A stretch of DNA of 35,098 bases from Acrasis kona (Eukaryota > Heterolobosea > Eutetramitea > Acrasida > Acrasidae): NCBI GenBank assembly GCA_026419775.2, contig JAOPGA020000586.1:1-35098 (forward strand), given 5' to 3'. Made by a program: the position numbers and the translations under genes. The stretch's first letter is position 1. The number at the start of each line of letters is the position of its first letter. Under the pieces are notes generated by a model that was given only the letters and a program-made list of their open reading frames with translations, was not told the origin of the DNA and did no database searches. Below are positions 19,456 through 29,552 of this stretch, piece after piece.

Positions 19456-22400
19456 ATGGATGTCTCGATAGATTCTGAGCTTATGGAAGATGACATTATC
19501 GCATCAAACATAGATGAACACGACAATCAATCAATATCACCAACTGAGAACTCTGAAGAGGAAGACCATCAAGACGAAAGAAAGAGCGATTATAAACTAG
19601 GAAACGAATTTGAGCATGACGAAAGCTACAACGATGACTTGAGATCAGATGACGATAGGGAAACCTCTTTTGATAATAATAATAACAAAAATTCTGAGAA
19701 TTTAGAAGACATGATGAATGTCCAAAATACATTGGTTAGTGTTCAACATTTTGTAATCAGACTCAACTTCTCAGTCTCTTAACTGGGTTTTTGGAATCAA
19801 CAAGGACATTATCAATGGTGTTCATAACTTGACATGTGGTCCTAGAAAAGAAGTCTTTTATGTGGCCGGTCATATTGGTGTGATTTATAAATATAATGCG
19901 AGAGAACAGATTCTGTTACAGGGTCACGTGAATCCCATAACTTGTGTTGCAGTTAGTGAAGATAAAAGATGGATAGTAACTGCAGATTCTGGTAGGGATA
20001 ACATGATTATTGTTTGGGACAGTCTGAAGGGGATTCCTGTCAAAACAATCTTTGCCCCTCATGAACATGGAACACAGGTAATTATCGCGCCACAATTAGC
20101 AAGTCGTAACGCTTCTAGTCAATTGACATTTCAAATGATTCTCTTTACATTTCTACTTTGAGCATCACCAAGGACGATGAAGAGCAGGTATTATCGATTT
20201 GGGAGTGGACGTCAGAAAGAACAACACCCCTACACTCAAAAAAAATACCCGAAAATAACAATCAAGTAAGTAATTATTATACTCACACACTAAGATTTAG
20301 ATCCTTGTGCGCTTCCATCCAACGGACAGTAAGTTACTGGTCTCCAACGGAACCAAAAGAGTAATTTTTTGGGGATGGAGAAGTCAAGAATTAATATACC
20401 ACGCGCCACCAGTATCATCCAAGTAACCACACATTCCAACCAAACACAAAAGATTTACATTATAGAGATTTCAGGCAACCCGTCGGTGATTTTACATATT
20501 CAGCCTTCATCACAGGCACCACACTCGCAGCAACCGGCACCAAAGATGGAGAATTAGTATTATGGCAGGAAAGTACGGCAGAGAACATTGAAAGTCAAGA
20601 CCTCTGCAAAATGGCACTCAAAGTGGTTAAAATCCATCAAAACGCAGCCATCAACATCATCACAAACATTAATGACTATATCGTGACTGGTGGCGATGAT
20701 GGCTTTGTTAAATTCCTAGATCACAAACTTCGCCTAGAGGCTTGGTTCGAAGAATTCAACGAAGGTCCCATCATGTCCATATCCTTCGATAGAGCAGAAG
20801 AAGGTAACGACGATTCGTCTAGTTACTACGGATACAATGAATCCATACCCAGTACCAAAAGAACAACAACACAAAGCAGTAATAACAGCTCCACCAAAAT
20901 ACAAGCCTTAGAAGAATTCAAAAGTCCAAATTTCATCGTCAACACGAGCGCTGCAGTAGTTCTCAAAGTAAACAGCAGTGCGTTTATCGAATACGACAGC
21001 GAAGTAAGTTTACTACCGACTACTCCCCTCATTATAATAGAAATTAAGAGGAGAGTTGATTGTACAGGGACAAGAAGGTCCCATTCAATGCTTAGCTAGT
21101 CATCCTCGAAAGCAATTAGTTGCCATTTCTGGTTTATCAGGTCACTTACACTTATGGGACTATGTTAACAAGAGAGTGGTCCAATTATCAAGATTTAAAA
21201 ACTTATTCGTTAGTTGTATTGCCTATGATCCCAAAGGAGAGTACTTGGTAGTGTCATGTACCAACGGAGTGGTCAAAGTACTGGATGGAAACAAATTGGA
21301 AGAAATTCAAAATTTTAGACCATCTAGGGCTTGTATTTTGGATTTACGATTTTCTCATGATTCGCTTTGTTTTGCATTCACTGACTCTGATAAGTAAGTT
21401 TATTGCTCCTGTACCTCCCTCTCATGAATAAACAGCTGCGTTGGTATATTCAGATGGGGCCACAGAGATGATGACGAACGTAAGCCCGTAGAATGGGTCT
21501 ACTTGGGTAGATATCGCTCTCATAAGAAACCAATCACTGGTCTTGAATTTGGTATTGTGCCCTATGGAGATGTAGCTCAGTTGATGAGCGTAGGAGAAGA
21601 TAAATTGTTGATTGAATATAATTTACAAGATAGCAACGTTACGGAGGGCATCAAGATTAAGAGCGTTCATCGCATAAGTCAAACAGCGATTCCGACTGCG
21701 TTCTTATGGACACGTTACGATCATCTAGTGCAACAGTACCCTAATGACACAAAGGAACCCGATAGTTTGATATTTGCAAATAGTCAGTATAAAATTACTT
21801 GTTTTTTGACTCCCTATGCAAAAAGAGATACTAGGTGCGTGAGGACGGTGTTGTCGCCAACGTTCGGTGGTCCATTGAATCGAATGATTGTTGTTCCTAA
21901 TCAACAACATGATTCAGATAACAATAATGCTCAACAACCAAAGTATTTGGCTTATTCTACTCATGAAAAGGTAGTTGGTTTGATACAATTACCTCTGGAT
22001 GGTAATCAAAATAAAACAATGGGGCTAATCGCTCACAGTGGCGAGATTTCGGATATGTGCGTGAGTCATGATGGAAAGTATTTGTTCACTGCTGGAAGCG
22101 ATGACTTTACGGTGAATCAATGGGCCATCAGAGGTGAATTCTTAAATAGTCAAAAAGTGTCGTCTCAGGAGGCCTATGTTAGTTTGATAGAGGGTGGCGA
22201 ACACGGTAAAGTGTTTAGAGATATCAAACAATACTTTTACTATGCTCAGGTACGTAGTCAGGGAGAAATGACTACCAATGAAAGAAAGATTACTGGTCAG
22301 GTGCCTCTGCCTCAGGTACCCGATCTCATCAGAGCATTAGGCTTTTATGCAACGGAGTGGGAAATACACAACTTGATTAGCGAGTTGAGAATGATGATGG

Positions 22401-22912
22401 GATATCCTGGATTAGGAGAACATCATGGTAGTAACATGACTAATAAACAAGCTAGCATATTGGAGCCAGCTGAAATTTATGTTGACTTTGACAGTTTTAT
22501 TAAAGTCTACGTGAATCATCGACCAGTGTTTGGAATCAAGAAGAAGGACATTCAAGATGCCTTTGTAACACTGGGAGCTGATCCGTTGACTGGCACCATA
22601 CAAAATTCTCATTTTTTTAAACTGTTAATGACGCAGGCCGAGAAGATGGAGGAATCAGAAATTGATGGTTGTCTTTCAATTTTGTTGGATGCTGATGTTA
22701 GTCATCGTACCCTGGATACTCAATTCACTGCGTTAGAGTTTGCAGAGGGTTTGTTAGGATTTAAGAAGGACGATGAAGAGGAAGATGTGTATGATGAGGA
22801 TGGTGATGGGGAGAACGAACTCGCTCGTTACGGTCAACAACAGTTTGAGGAGGATCAAGTGGATCATGAATCACAGAGTCATAGTAGTTACGACGATGAT
22901 GTGGAGCCTTAG
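19456..22912 (+). CDS. CFAP251: CFAP251/WDR66, WD-repeat and EF-hand ciliary protein (7 exons)
   Basis: Cilia- and flagella-associated protein 251, part of the calmodulin- and spoke-associated complex at the base of radial spoke 3 in motile axonemes. Exons: 19456-19734, 19775-20077, 20119-20265, 20301-20422, 20466-21003, 21056-21393, 21436-22912, giving 1067 aa. Introns are 35-52 nt. The N-terminal 93 residues are acidic and disordered. Family landmarks follow: LNWVFGINKDIINGVHNLT, HIGVIYKYNAREQILLQGHV, IVWDSLKGIPVKTIF and VLSIWEWTSE, then further WD repeats up to about residue 820. The C-terminal part (about 865-1020) is EF-hand-like, without full canonical loops that I can see, followed by a very acidic tail. 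Its presence implies the organism builds or once built motile cilia. The next gene starts 30 bp after the stop. Confidence 0.93.
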
Positions 22913-22942
22913 ATTTTATAAATAAAAATTCTATTTTTAAAA
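22913..22942 (+). promoter_or_regulatory. 30-bp tandem gene junction with TATAAATAAAAA
   Basis: All that separates CFAP251 from the next gene on the same strand. The one AT-rich block (TTTTATAAATAAAAATTC) must serve as 3'-end signal for CFAP251 and lie within the promoter or 5' UTR of the next gene. Confidence 0.45.
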
Positions 22943-23935
22943 ATGTCGAAAAGTGTTGGTGTGTTCCCAGCGACAGGAGGGCTTGGTGGAAGTACGTTAA
23001 AATATTTGTTGGAATTCTCGGATCCAAATAGTGTTACGGCAATCCTTCGTAAACCAGAAACTGTCCTACCAAAAGCAAAAGAGAGTGCCACTGTTCGCTC
23101 TGCAGATTATGATGTTCCGGCATCACTTGAGCATGCTTTTGATGGGTTATCCACCCTAAATATAATTTCCTACCCAAGTTTTGAGGGTGAGGCTAGGTTC
23201 CTGGTAAGTTGGCGTTAATTTAAAAGTTGACGAATGTTTAAGCGACATAAAACCGCAATAGATGCTGCACGCAAAAGTGGTGTTAGTCACATCTTCTATA
23301 GTTCTTTGGCTTTTGGGGGAAATTGTACGGACGATTCCGTGGCACTTGTAATGGAAGCTCATTTAAAGACTGAAAGATACCTAAAAGAAATCGCAGCTTC
23401 AGATTCATCATTTACTTACACTGTTGTACGAATAGGTTTATACTCTGAATCATTTCCAATTTACACTGCATCATTCGACCTCAATGCACCCACATCAGAA
23501 ATTAGAATCCCACATAACGGAACAGGACCAGGCATCGCTTGGGCAAAAAGAGAAGAGCTAGGAGAGGCAATGGCCCGTCTAATCTCCAAGTATCAAAATT
23601 CTGATCACAAATTCCCCTTCGTAAACCAAACCATTCTATTGTCTGGACCACGCGTTTGGACGTTGAACGAAACTGTAGCTCTCTTTTCTATACTTTTAAA
23701 AATTCCCATTCACATCAAAGAAGTTTCTATTGAAGAATATGCATCTCAACCTCAGGTCAAGAGAGATCTCACTTACAACGGTGTAGACATGTCCAAAGAG
23801 TGGGCCGATGCTTGGGACGCTATACGTTTATGTGAAACTGCTGTTGTAACGCCACTTCTTGCTCAGTTGTTGGGCAGACAGCCAGAAGGATTTGAGAAGA
23901 CTATACAACACATGGTTGAACAAAAAAACAATTAG
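22943..23935 (+). CDS. NmrA-like NAD(P)-binding oxidoreductase/sensor
   Basis: Atypical short-chain dehydrogenase of the NmrA/quinone reductase-2-like group. Exons 22943-23203 and 23243-23935 (39-nt intron) give 317 aa. The N-terminal Rossmann motif is GVFPATGGLGGSTLKYLLE (GxxGxxG type), followed by a second strand ending in AILRKPE, where the Arg may favour NADP. YSSLAFGG is the usual NmrA strand 5 region, then TYTVVRIGLYSESFP and a substrate-side C-terminal domain. No complete YxxxK catalytic pair is evident, as in NmrA-type proteins that sense redox state or reduce quinones. Cytosolic; no targeting signal. The substrate is unknown. Confidence 0.85.
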
Positions 23936-24202
23936 TAAATTACATTTTATAATTTTGTTTTATTTTAAGCAAGGCAAAGTATTCGCCGACATGGCAGGAA
24001 GGACTTCATTCAATGCAAAGATTACATTCAAATCGAGATATTGTCAGAATGCATTCAGATTGCTAGTAACGCTAGTTTATTTTTCAATTAGCTTCTTCGG
24101 ATTTTCAAATGTGCAAGATAAAAATTGCAACACAATTGTGATTATGGTAATCAAATAAATATGGAGTAAAGTGTTTAAACTCTGTTTAATTTACATTCAA
24201 AT

Positions 24203-24433
24203 TCAGTTATCTTCTGGCTCCGCAAGGTTTTCTCCAATAGGGGCTGCTGGCTCTCCTGCATTAGCCTGAAGGCTTCTACGATTGTTGTTCAACTCCTCCT
24301 CTGGCACAGCCACTACTTTACCTACATGAGCTACACCCTGCACTGGGGCTCCATCCGACCTCTTCTTTAAGTTACTGTCTGATAATACCAATAATGCTAA
24401 GCACAACAAAACCAAAAGGCTCAAAAATCTCAT
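24203..24433 (-). CDS. Small secreted protein with dibasic sites
   Basis: 76-aa protein on the minus strand. MRFLSLLVLLCLALLVLS is a strong signal peptide. The rest is short, Ala/Pro/Glu/Asn-rich and free of cysteine. It has KKR at about 23-25 and RR at about 52-53, which resemble processing sites of a precursor; cleavage there would release a peptide of about 26 residues (starting SDGAPVQGVAHVGK) and an acidic tail. Whether it is processed is inference. It is convergent with the NmrA-like gene. No family recognised. Confidence 0.6.
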   Translation of the reverse strand: MRFLSLLVLLCLALLVLSDSNLKKRSDGAPVQGVAHVGKVVAVPEEELNNNRRSLQANAGEPAAPIGENLAEPEDN

Positions 24434-24604
24434 CTTCCTTGTTTCTTTTTCTACAGTTTATATTTCCAAGAAGCAAATTGTAAAGATACCAACTAGGCAA
24501 GTCGGTTTGACCCAATCAGGCGAAAATAAAACTGCAAGACGTCGATTCTTATTTGAAGGCGATGACCGCAAAATAAAACATTTATTTATTACATGCTTTC
24601 GTAT

Positions 24605-25296
24605 TTAGATACCTGTTCTCTTTACTTCGAAGAATCTCTTCAAATAGTACACTTGGAACAAACTCATAGCTAGAAGGATTGAAACGGAGAAGATGTTAAA
24701 GTACGTAACACGTTGATTTGTTTGATCGGCAACTACAAGAGTTAAAAAAATTTGTAACGACTAAAAAACATACTTGCTCTGTGTTGTGCTTCACGAACTT
24801 TAAGATACTTTTGTTCGCTTTGAACGGATGCAAGACCTTCGCTCAAGGACATGATTGATTTTTCGATGGGATCAAGATGTTCAAGTCTTGCAACTGATGG
24901 ATCCGCTGGTCCACCAACGTTAATTTGGAAATTAACGGTCTTAGGGGTGACGGTTGACATAACGTTGGAGAAGCATATTTTGTAGAGACCGGTGTCATCG
25001 GTGGTGTATGTAAATTTACCTTCGCTTTCTCTTTCAACTCTGTATAGATTGTTTCCTCTTGGTCCATCTACTGATGCGTCAATGTCTAAAAATCCTCCGG
25101 AGGCTACTTGGAAACCAAAGTTGAACTAAAAAAGATTGAGGGAACTATTATTAAAGAAACAACAAACCTTAACATTCTTTGAGTCTATATTTTCGAAAAT
25201 GCACTCCTCCGCTTGTGGTTCAATCTTCATAGTGATAGCATTTACGTGTGCGAACAATACTAGTCCAAAAACACACAACAGTGATAGGGTTCTCAT
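24605..25296 (-). CDS. p24/TMED (emp24/gp25L) cargo receptor, 3 exons
   Basis: p24-family type I membrane protein cycling between ER and Golgi in COPII and COPI vesicles. Exons on the minus strand: 25296-25168, 25125-24774, 24732-24605, giving 202 aa, the normal size. Introns are 42 and 41 nt. Signal peptide MRTLSLLCVFGLVLFAHVNA; GOLD domain with the two conserved cysteines (EECIF and YKICFSN); a linking coiled coil (SIMSLSEGLASVQSEQKYLK); a transmembrane helix (YFNIFSVSILLAMSLFQVYY); and a short tail KRFFEVKRTGI carrying the FF motif for COPII/COPI binding and basic residues nearby. The final exon is short and only visible by splicing. Subfamily is not certain. Confidence 0.93.
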
Positions 25297-25452
25297 GATT
25301 ATGTTTTCCTCCAAAAATAGGGATCTTTTGGTCAACTTTATTGTAAAATCACATATGACGTGTTCTTTCAAAGAAAAACAAAGTAAATACAACTTGTACA
25401 TTTATTAATGAATATACTATTAACAGCACGCTCCTTCACCTTGTTGAGGTTT

Positions 25453-26223
25453 TCATGTGTTCACCCAATCTTCATCTTTTGGGTCTAATGTTTCAGGTAT
25501 GTGCGAGAATTTTGTGTCCTCTTGTGTGTTGTAAGCAAGTTCGTTAATGTAGTCACCAATTGATTTATCATCTTTGAATGCCCTAAAAGATGTTTGAGTA
25601 CATTGACAAAAAATCATCTTACGCTAGCTCTGCTTTACTTCCTGGAATATCTCGGGCAATATGTCTGAAATGGCATTTGTGAATACCACCATGACCAGGT
25701 TTATATACACAGTCAGCCTCACAATCGCGGCAATCACAAATGTGAGGACATTTGAGGATGGACTCTCCTTCGGGATGATTAAATACACACTTGTGACGAC
25801 CTGTATGCCCCTCGTAATATTGACACACATGACCATCTTCACACGTCCAAGGACATAAAAGCTAGCAACATAATTAAACTAGTACACGTTTGAATTCTAT
25901 ACTTTGACTTGTGTTGTTTGTCTAAATCCAAAGATCTTAACAAAGGCAAGATTATTTAAAACCCTCGGAAATAGTAAATGTATAATTGGTTGTAGAACAT
26001 ATTGTGAGACAAATCTTCTATAAAGTCTGACAGGGAGTGTGTTGGTTTGATCATATACATTAGCCCTGACTGGGTATGTGTCTGAAAATCTTTGCGATCT
26101 AATATCAAGTTCACTACTGATTATTGGTATTCCTAGATCTTCGTCGTTTCTGTTGCGATTTACTTCTACTAAACTCACTCCATCTAAATCATTGATGGCA
26201 TTTTCTTCCTGCGGTCCATTCAT
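25453..26223 (-). CDS. Cys/His-rich protein with two GHxGxHKC units, 3 exons
   Basis: Three exons on the minus strand (26223-25903, 25861-25623, 25582-25453; introns 41 and 40 nt) join to 229 aa. Residues 1-107 are acidic at first and then hydrophobic/basic (YVLQPIIHLLFPRVLNNLAF), perhaps membrane-associated. The second exon encodes two related units: CPWTCEDGHVC-x6-GHTGRHKC and CPHICDCRDCEADC-x5-GHGGIHKC. Cys and His spacing points to bound zinc, probably several ions per protein. The C-terminal 43 residues are acidic (TLDPKDEDWVNT). I do not recognise a named family. GHxGxHxC motifs occur in other protist proteins with cysteine-rich segments, but I cannot name one with certainty. Head-to-head with PEX11, 90 bp apart. 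Confidence 0.75.
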
Positions 26224-26313
26224 GTTGTGGTTGACGGAGCAAAGGAGAGATTAATATATCGGCCGATTAATGCTCCGCTCTAAAAACGATCAAAAACAAA
26301 AAAACAAGAAGGA
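26224..26313. promoter_or_regulatory. 90-bp bidirectional promoter with ATCGGCCGAT palindrome
   Basis: Lies between the starts of two divergent genes. A perfect 10-bp palindrome (26258-26267) is centred between two TTAAT blocks, with GGAGC and GCTCC further out. GGTTGAC occurs at 26229. Both promoters and both 5' UTRs must fit here. Confidence 0.5.
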
Positions 26314-27315
26314 ATGAACACCAACTTCAACACTATCGAATTCCTGAAGAAGTTATTTACATTCTTGGAGACTGTTGGCGGCAGAGATAAGCTGGCTAAA
26401 CTTCTTCAGGTTAGTTATTCAATACCCATGAAATTATAACTTTTGAAGTATGGATCTAAAATTCTTGGGTACATGTTTGAGCAACAGCAACTTGCCCTAA
26501 AGCTAATGATGTCAGAGACCAACACATCTCTAGTACACTCAAAAGAGTACTTTTTATCAAGAAGTGATGCCTTGAGCAAGTACATCTCAAAGGCGAATAC
26601 CTTCGATGTCAGCATTGCCCAGGCACGTAAAGTTTTCCGTATGCTAAAATTCATTCCTGGTTACATTGCTGTTTACCAGTTTTTGCAAAAACTCTACGCA
26701 TTACAAAACCCCCACGGCAAAGCTCCATCCATCACGCTTCATGAAGTTTTGTCCACTGGAAGCAAGTTCTTCATGGCAAATTACTTCACTTTCGACACCT
26801 TGAACTGGTTGGCAAAAATGGGTGTCCTATTCGAACCACGCAAGCCCGGGTATGCAAAGAGCGAATCTCGCGCCAAAGTGTTTGTAGTTGACTGGCTCAA
26901 TAACGGAAGACTTGCTGACTTTGGTAAATACAGCAACTACTCATGGTTCTATGGTTTGTTACTCACAATTGCCGCTGACGTTGTCACAATGATTAATTTG
27001 TTCAAGAAGGAGTTGAAATTGTTGACGGAAATTCACAAGGAGGTTTCCAACCAAACCAATGTTTCCATGGACGCTGCTTTGAGCGAGAACAGCAACCAAC
27101 TGGCATCCTACGAAAGATCTCAAAGTTTACAATACGAATTAGACCAACTTTATCATCAACGTAACATGTTGGGTTTGGCATTTGTGAAGAACTTGGCAGA
27201 TATGGGCATTGCCGCCAACCTCGTTAACATTATCAGCATTAACAAAGGATACATGGGAGTGTGCGGATGTATAAGTGCAATCATTGGATGGTACGAGTTG
27301 TGGCCTAAGAAATAA
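26314..27315 (+). CDS. PEX11: PEX11 family peroxisomal membrane-elongation protein
   Basis: Peroxin 11, a peroxisomal membrane protein that elongates the membrane before fission. Exons 26314-26409 and 26449-27315 (39-nt intron) give 320 aa. The family N-terminus is clear: FLETVGGRDKLAKLLQYGSK corresponds to the GRDK..R..QY motif, followed by helices including the amphipathic KVFRMLKFIPGYIAVYQFLQ region. The middle WLAKMGVLFEP and the C-terminal membrane segment (AANLVNIISINKGYMGVCGC) fit the family. It is longer than animal PEX11 (about 250 aa) because of an insert in the charged linker (about 210-255). The first ATG of exon 1 is chosen; the intron splits the QY motif. Confidence 0.9.
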
Positions 27316-27488
27316 ATGTATATACATTGTTGTAGACCCATCTGTTAAATCACTTACTACCTGTCATATTAAAAACATATATTTATTAGAGATCTGTTTT
27401 GCAAAATGCTTCGATCAACTAACCATCCACTCCGAAGAGCACTGACGAAATGTTAAAATGCCTTTACACAATTACTTGAAAGTTCTGC

Positions 27489-28505
27489 TTATGAGGCGAG
27501 TCTAATAAAGTTCACAGTGTTTGTCACAACTTGAACTACGTTGAACGGCTCCTCTGTTGAGTACTTCTTCATGGTTCCCGTTAATCTTGTCTTCGACATT
27601 TTGAAAACACAATCAACAAGGTGCAGAACACATCTTGACACACAACTTCTAAATGACTCAGCATCATGTCTCATGCCTTTATGGACTGCGTGAATGTACT
27701 TGCATAAATGAATCGATGAATAGGCAATGTCTGAAGGATAGTATAGTAATGATCCATAATCCTGAGTTGCTACCTCACATACAAACTGAGACATGACCTT
27801 GATTAAAGAATCACACTCCCAAAACTGAAAGTATAGTTGGAGGAACAAGCTTGGTGTGGCGACTGAAAGTGTAAATCGTAATGTGTTCAAAATGATTGTC
27901 TCTAAGCATAAAATGTCTTCTCTGTCATGTTCGCAGTCTTTAACGATTTGATCCACACTTGGTACGTTGACGTCATTGTACTTTGATGCAATCAATATTG
28001 ATGTGAGTGAAATTATATGTAGTTTGTCCTTTGACACCATGTGAGGTCTTTCAGTTGCTAGGAACCTATCCATAACGTTTATTGCTAGAAACAAGGTGTT
28101 GTCCGATAACTTGAAGTTTTGACAGACTCTAACCATATAGTCGGTAATTACTGAGCGTGTGCTTGGTGTAATATCTGTGTTCATCGACGATAGATAAGGT
28201 CCTGTTGGTGGATTTTTCTGTTCTTGTAGCTGTAACTGTTCTATCTGTTCGACTAGATACATGTGCTCGTGCTCTGGTTCTCTACAATCGAACTCTTTGA
28301 TCTTTTGTTGCTGGATTACAGAATCATAAGGAGTTGGAGGATAGACTACCATTTGAGCTATCCTTTTGGGTTTTAGTGGAGGTGTTTGAGGGCTCGTGTA
28401 GTGTTTTAACACAACCGGAGGCAGTGCAGAGGAGCTTGGGCAGTTCTTTGAGCAACGTCTGCGGCGTTCTTTGGCCCCTTTCTTCATTTTGTGATGAATT
28501 ACCAC
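27489..28505 (-). CDS. A/B-type cyclin-like protein
   Basis: Single-exon 338-aa cyclin, regulatory partner of a cyclin-dependent kinase. Residues 1-105 are basic then Pro/Gln-rich. The cyclin box (about 112-215) includes TRSVITDYMVRVCQNFKLSD in place of the MRAILVDWL helix, then LFLAINVMDRFLA, and ILIASKYNDVNVP where Lys matches the kinase-contacting Lys of cyclin A, with the partner Glu in CLETIILNTLRF. A second, C-terminal cyclin fold follows. The hydrophobic-patch start MR is TR and the Trp is Tyr, so substrate docking may differ. I see no RxxL destruction box of clear type near the N-terminus. Nearest are A/B-type cyclins; exact class uncertain. A second ATG (MKKGAKER) follows six codons later. 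Confidence 0.85.
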   Translation of the reverse strand: MVIHHKMKKGAKERRRRCSKNCPSSSALPPVVLKHYTSPQTPPLKPKRIAQMVVYPPTPYDSVIQQQKIKEFDCREPEHEHMYLVEQIEQLQLQEQKNPPTGPYLSSMNTDITPSTRSVITDYMVRVCQNFKLSDNTLFLAINVMDRFLATERPHMVSKDKLHIISLTSILIASKYNDVNVPSVDQIVKDCEHDREDILCLETIILNTLRFTLSVATPSLFLQLYFQFWECDSLIKVMSQFVCEVATQDYGSLLYYPSDIAYSSIHLCKYIHAVHKGMRHDAESFRSCVSRCVLHLVDCVFKMSKTRLTGTMKKYSTEEPFNVVQVVTNTVNFIRLAS

Positions 28506-28637
28506 CGATGTGTGAAATTTAAGCTCTCCTGTCTAAATTAATTAGAAGTGCCTATCTAAAATAAGTGCGGGTTGTAAAATCTATTTAAGAACTAATCCGA
28601 ACGTGTACTAGTTGGGTATAAAGGGAAGTTTTTAGCA

Positions 28638-28720
28638 GTTGGTCACAAAAAGAATATAAATACAAATGTAGCTGTTTCTAGAATCATATGGGTTGTGTAG
28701 GTTTATTGTTTAGTTGGTCA
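28638..28720 (+). promoter_or_regulatory. Two GTTGGTCA octamers (28638-28645, 28713-28720)
   Basis: Both read CAG/TAG then TTGGTCAC and share one more flanking base on the right. They lie 450-530 bp from the next plus-strand gene, too far for a short 5' UTR without a spliced leader exon. Confidence 0.35.
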
Positions 28721-29134
28721 CATTGTGATTGGCAATAACTTGGTTCTTCAATTACAGCGCCGTGTAGAATAATTTCCTTGGGTACAATAATAGGTTATCA
28801 GATACTCTACTCTTACTATAGCTTTCAACAGGTTTGTTTTCAAGGAACACATAATCTTCGTAACATGACGAGGTTCTTTTCCTTCTTCAATTTTGAAAAG
28901 TGATCATTTGGTCAAGTCCAACGTATACACTTTGTTGATCGTTAAAAAAGCAGGCGCAATTTGCCCACTTCAACTCAAATCTTTCAAATTCTTCATATTC
29001 ATCTTCCGCAAATATGGCAGGCTCAAAAATCGAATAGCCAATTCAATAGTATGAATTGCTCTGTTGCTTTGCTCTTTTCCAAAAGTTGTGTCATTCCCAA
29101 GGCTATGTTCTGTTTTCCATTTTGAATTGTAATG

Positions 29135-29142
29135 GTTGGTCA
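29135..29142 (+). promoter_or_regulatory. GTTGGTCA octamer 31 nt before the start codon at 29166
   Basis: Exactly the same distance as the copy before the gene at 13074. Followed by CCTTTTGTAAATATAG up to the ATG. Confidence 0.45.
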
Positions 29143-29165
29143 ACACAAACCTTTTGTAAATATAG

Positions 29166-29357
29166 ATGAGCGATTTCGATAAACCAAAAGCCAAGGACCC
29201 AAAGGACATTGATATTTACTCTGGAGATAGAGATGGATATTACCAAACCCATCCAGATTCAGCTGACAATTGGGCTGAGCAGCCCCAGGAAGAAGACAAG
29301 GTAGTTAGAGAGTCTGCTGTAGAGTCGGTTGTAGAAAAACAAACAGAGGAAAGATAA
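29166..29357 (+). CDS. Small acidic disordered protein (63 aa)
   Basis: MSDFDKPKAKDPKDIDIYSG starts an all-polar, acidic protein of 63 residues without cysteine, membrane segment or signal peptide, ending KQTEER. The codon choice and lack of low-complexity repeats favour a real gene, and the GTTGGTCA element stands 31 nt before the ATG. AATAATAAAAATATA follows the stop as a possible 3'-end signal. Function unknown. Confidence 0.55.
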   Translation: MSDFDKPKAKDPKDIDIYSGDRDGYYQTHPDSADNWAEQPQEEDKVVRESAVESVVEKQTEER

Positions 29358-29392
29358 TCGGAATAATAAAAATATAGAGATTGTTTATATCA

Positions 29393-29400
29393 GTTGGTCA
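29393..29400 (+). promoter_or_regulatory. GTTGGTCA octamer after the small acidic gene
   Basis: Exact copy 36 bp past the stop codon at 29357. No ATG follows at the usual 27-31 nt, and the next gene is on the other strand. Confidence 0.3.
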
Positions 29401-29552
29401 AATTCACAAACCCATTCCATTCAAGAATACGCTCAAAGAATTTAGGCAATAGTATCAGCATTCACCCTCCTTTCCAGAGATTATTGAAATTCATTGACCA
29501 TCATGGATGCAATGTTCAAAAGATTCAAGATGCACTGAAGACAATTTTAATA

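Larger units (their letters stand above)
28506..29165. other. Intergenic region with three GTTGGTCA copies
   Basis: 660 bp without a supported gene; a minus-strand frame reaching 29209 lacks any domain. Octamer copies lie at 28638, 28713 and 29135. The 28638 copy is followed by TATAAATAC and an ATG that is at once closed by TAG; the 29135 copy serves the gene at 29166. The cyclin promoter must occupy the left end. Confidence 0.45.

Noticed and set aside
23991-24158. 55-codon plus-strand frame with one hydrophobic stretch after the NmrA-like gene
   Set aside because: Could be a micro-protein, but it lies where the 3' UTRs of convergent genes are expected and shows no homology that I can recognise.
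25126-25408. Overlapping 90-codon frames on both strands at the p24 first exon
   Set aside because: The spliced p24 model explains the region; the plus-strand frame is its complement.
28970-29209. 79-codon minus-strand frame before the small acidic gene
   Set aside because: Overlaps the start of the better-supported plus-strand gene and has no domain.
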